DNA from: Pleurocapsa sp. CCALA 161
Lineage (GTDB): Bacteria > Cyanobacteriota > Cyanobacteriia > Cyanobacteriales > Xenococcaceae
Length of the DNA: 35,780 nucleotides
NCBI RefSeq assembly: GCF_003003995.1
Contig: NZ_PVWF01000053.1
Span: 1-35,780 of the forward strand
Direction: 5' to 3'
Under the pieces are notes generated by a model. That model searched no databases, was not told the origin of the DNA, and saw only the letters and a program-made list of their open reading frames with translations. How positions within the stretch are numbered: the stretch's first letter is position 1; each line of letters starts with the position of its first letter. Positions 33,811 through 35,780 of this stretch are shown here, piece by piece. A program made the translations under genes and the position numbers.

Positions 33811-34141
33811 GCAATGAACAATGAACAGTGAGCAATGAGCAATGAGCAATGAACAATGAGCAATGAGCAATGAACAATGAGCAATGAGCAATGAACAATG
33901 AACAGTGAGCAATGAGCAATGAACAATGAACAGTGAGCAATGAACAATGAACAATGAACAATGAACAATGAACAATGAGCAATGAGCAATGAACAATGAA
34001 CAGTGAGCAATGAACAGTGAGCAATGAACAATGAGCAATGAGCAATGAACAATGAACAATGAACAGTGAGCAATGAGCAATGAACAATGAGCAATGAGCA
34101 ATGAACAATGAACAATGAACAATGAACAATGAACAATGAAC
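33792..34141. repeat. Array of fifty 7-bp units AATGAAC/AATGAGC/AGTGAGC
   Basis: The array runs 350 bp in unbroken 7-bp register: I count 29 AATGAAC, 14 AATGAGC and 7 AGTGAGC units. AGTGAAC never occurs. It begins in the last codons of the dihydroorotase-like gene and ends 71 bp before the start of the GGDEF-EAL gene, so it fills most of the 402-bp intergenic region. On the minus strand all three frames are open and spell repeats such as FIVHCSL, but these are artefacts of the repeat. Units 7-15 form a 21-bp higher-order repeat (GAGC, GAGC, GAAC types). This is a large member of the STRR class of cyanobacterial microsatellites. Confidence 0.98.
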
Positions 34142-34212
34142 ACAAAATGTTACTTCCCATTAGATTTTGGGCATCATAGGAAGGTAATTTTCGCTACTGT
34201 AGCCCAATTCGG

Positions 34213-35780
34213 ATGTCTGAAGAAATAGTAGGAATTCTGCAACAGCAAAATTCTCTTTTAAATCGAATAGAAGAAGTTCTAGCCGAGAATCAAAGACTCA
34301 GAACAGAATTTCAGCAGTTAATCGAGCGAGAAGAAAGATTTCGGCAAATTGCGGAAAATGTGCGCGAAGTTTTTTTTGTAATTTCGGCTAAAACCGACGA
34401 AATTCTCTACATTAGTCCAACTTACGAAAAGGTTTGGGGGCGTAGCTGTCAGAGTTTGTACGAAGATCCTCAATCCTGGCTATTTGCCATTCATCCAGAA
34501 GATTCCTTTAAAGCGATCGCCACGATTGAAACTCAGTTTAGAACAGGTGACGATTTTGAAGAAGAATATCGCATTATTCGTCCCGATGAGTCTATTTGCT
34601 GGGTAAGAGTGAGAGCCTTTCCTGTTCGAGACGTAATGGGCAAAGTCAATCGTTTTGTGGGTATTGCTGAAGATATTACTAATCGCCGAGACGCCGAAGA
34701 GGCTTTAAGAAAAAGTGAAGAACAGTTTCGACTTACTTTTGAAATGGCTCCCATTGGCATGGCAATCAGTACTCTTAAGGGGAAGTTCACCCGTGTTAAT
34801 CAAGCTTTATGTGATGCTCTTGCTTATTCTCAAGCAGAATTATTAGAATTATCTTTCGCGGAAATTAGTCATCCTGATGATTGGGAAATACACCATAATT
34901 TAGAGAAAAAATTAATCAACAGCCAAGAAACAAGTTTTCAAATTGAGAAACGTTTTATCGCTAAAACTGGTTTTGTAGTTGATACTCTACTTAAGGTAGT
35001 AGTAGTATGCGATGCACAGGGAAAACCACTACACTTTAACAATCAAATTGTTGATATTACCGAACGAAAATCAATGGAACAGCAGCTACTCCACGATGCT
35101 CTCCATGATACTTTGACAGGGCTGCCAAATCGGGCTTTGTTTATGGATCGTTTGGCGCAACAGCTAAAGAGAAGCCAGAACCAAAGTGGTTATTTATTTG
35201 CTGTCCTGTTTCTCGATTTAGACCGATTCAAAGTAGTTAACGATAGCGCTGGTCATTTAGTCGGCGATAAGTTATTGATTGAAATTGCCCGTCGCTTACA
35301 AAAATCGATTGCTCCCACTGATACGGTAGCTCGTTTGGGAGGAGATGAATTTACGATCCTGTTAGAGAATATTTCTAGTAAATCAGAAGCTATTTTAGTT
35401 GCCGAGAGTATTTATCAGACTTTAAGCTTTTCTTTTCAGATTGAAGGATACGAATTATTCTCCACCGCAAGTATTGGTATTGCTCTTTCTTCTCAAGGAT
35501 ATGAAAAACCTGAAGAAATTCTGCGGGATGCCGATTTGACGATGTACAGCGCCAAAGAACAAGGTAAAGCTAGGTATGAAGTATTTGATCGCTCCCTGCG
35601 CGATCGCGCTCTGCAAAGATTAGAATTGGAAACAGATTTACGTAGGGCGCTTGAGCGAGGAGAATTTGAGGTCTATTATCAGCCCATTACCTCTCTCAGC
35701 CTTGGTGTTTTATCTGGTTTTGAAGCTTTAGCTCGCTGGAATCACCCCACCAAAGGAGCAATTGGTCCAGGTGATTTTAT
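34213..35780 (+). CDS. PAS-PAS-GGDEF-EAL protein, 3' end cut by window edge
   Basis: The frame runs from ATG 34213 to the window end without a stop (522 codons visible). A short coiled coil (residues 5-45) is followed by PAS1 (about 47-160; RFRQIAENVREVFFVIS, ending VGIAEDITNRRDAEEAL), PAS2 (about 166-290; MAPIGMAIS, ending NNQIVDITERKSMEQQL) and a GGDEF diguanylate cyclase domain (DTLTGLPNRALFMDRL; LDLDRFKVVNDSAGH; active site RLGGDEF at 374-380). An EAL phosphodiesterase domain follows, beginning at LETDLRRALERGEFEVYYQP, with EAL at 504-506. The GGDEF motif is intact; the RxxD inhibitory site reads APTD, so product inhibition is unlikely. There are no membrane segments in the visible part, so it is probably a cytoplasmic sensor controlling cyclic di-GMP. 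The ATG is supported by an in-frame stop at 34177-34179. Confidence 0.93.
   Translation, partial: MSEEIVGILQQQNSLLNRIEEVLAENQRLRTEFQQLIEREERFRQIAENVREVFFVISAKTDEILYISPTYEKVWGRSCQSLYEDPQSWLFAIHPEDSFKAIATIETQFRTGDDFEEEYRIIRPDESICWVRVRAFPVRDVMGKVNRFVGIAEDITNRRDAEEALRKSEEQFRLTFEMAPIGMAISTLKGKFTRVNQALCDALAYSQAELLELSFAEISHPDDWEIHHNLEKKLINSQETSFQIEKRFIAKTGFVVDTLLKVVVVCDAQGKPLHFNNQIVDITERKSMEQQLLHDALHDTLTGLPNRALFMDRLAQQLKRSQNQSGYLFAVLFLDLDRFKVVNDSAGHLVGDKLLIEIARRLQKSIAPTDTVARLGGDEFTILLENISSKSEAILVAESIYQTLSFSFQIEGYELFSTASIGIALSSQGYEKPEEILRDADLTMYSAKEQGKARYEVFDRSLRDRALQRLELETDLRRALERGEFEVYYQPITSLSLGVLSGFEALARWNHPTKGAIGPGDF

Noticed and set aside
33792-34141. CRISPR-like array
   Set aside because: Units are 7 bp, contiguous and without spacers; no cas genes are nearby.
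33685-34160. Three long open frames on the minus strand (FIVHCSL-type repeat proteins)
   Set aside because: A 7-bp repeat without stops is open in all three frames and gives a 7-residue repeat; there is no ribosome site and no non-repeat domain.

Overview
This window is cyanobacterial chromosome. The octamer GCGATCGC (HIP1) and its truncated forms recur throughout, the DNA is AT-rich, and several genes belong to cyanobacterial or photosynthetic families: the sulfolipid synthase SqdX, the carboxysome shell protein CcmO, the photosystem II S4-domain protein, a fused CobA-HemD and a fused CbiE-CbiT. A unicellular or baeocyte-forming lineage (Pleurocapsa/Stanieria-like) is my guess from gene style only. 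No tRNA, rRNA, insertion sequence, prophage or CRISPR array was seen.

Layout. 1-2.4 kb: two adjacent receiver-histidine kinase hybrids, the first cut by the left edge. 2.4-5.4 kb: a basic lipoprotein, cobL (cbiET) and a small membrane protein, all on the minus strand. 5.5-10.4 kb: a HAD phosphatase, then mutL, a coiled-coil/J-domain protein and dxr on the minus strand. 10.6-13.3 kb: queF, the PSII S4 protein, a FeoC-like regulator and an unknown 135-aa protein, with dispersed repeats. 13.2-18.9 kb: a periplasmic binding protein/VanZ-LamG pair, DUF423, sqdX, cobT and a coiled-coil protein. 19.1-24.5 kb: a lipid-anchored solute-binding protein, recQ, ccmO and cobA-hemD. 25-28.8 kb: DUF72, a 736-bp gene-free region, a phosphoribosyltransferase and a GPH-type symporter. 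28.8-33.8 kb: hom, rplY, purA and a dihydroorotase-like gene. 33.8-35.8 kb: a 350-bp array of fifty 7-bp units, then a PAS-PAS-GGDEF-EAL gene cut by the right edge.

Most genes are single-copy housekeeping genes without large operons. Tetrapyrrole and cobalamin steps (cobA-hemD, cobL, cobT) are dispersed. The only clear operon-like pair is the binding protein with VanZ-LamG (9-bp gap).

The most interesting region is 25.89-26.44 kb. It holds two tandem, related, gene-free units. Each has a 5' hairpin, a shared box (CGACTC...TATTGCTTAA) and an intrinsic terminator with the same loop, TTGGCTG. I read them as a duplicated small-RNA family that I cannot match to any family I know. The second theme is repeats. 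7-bp tandem repeats sit exactly on the stop codons of three genes, and small palindromic dispersed repeats have entered intergenic spacers, one of the heptamer arrays and possibly the dxr coding sequence.
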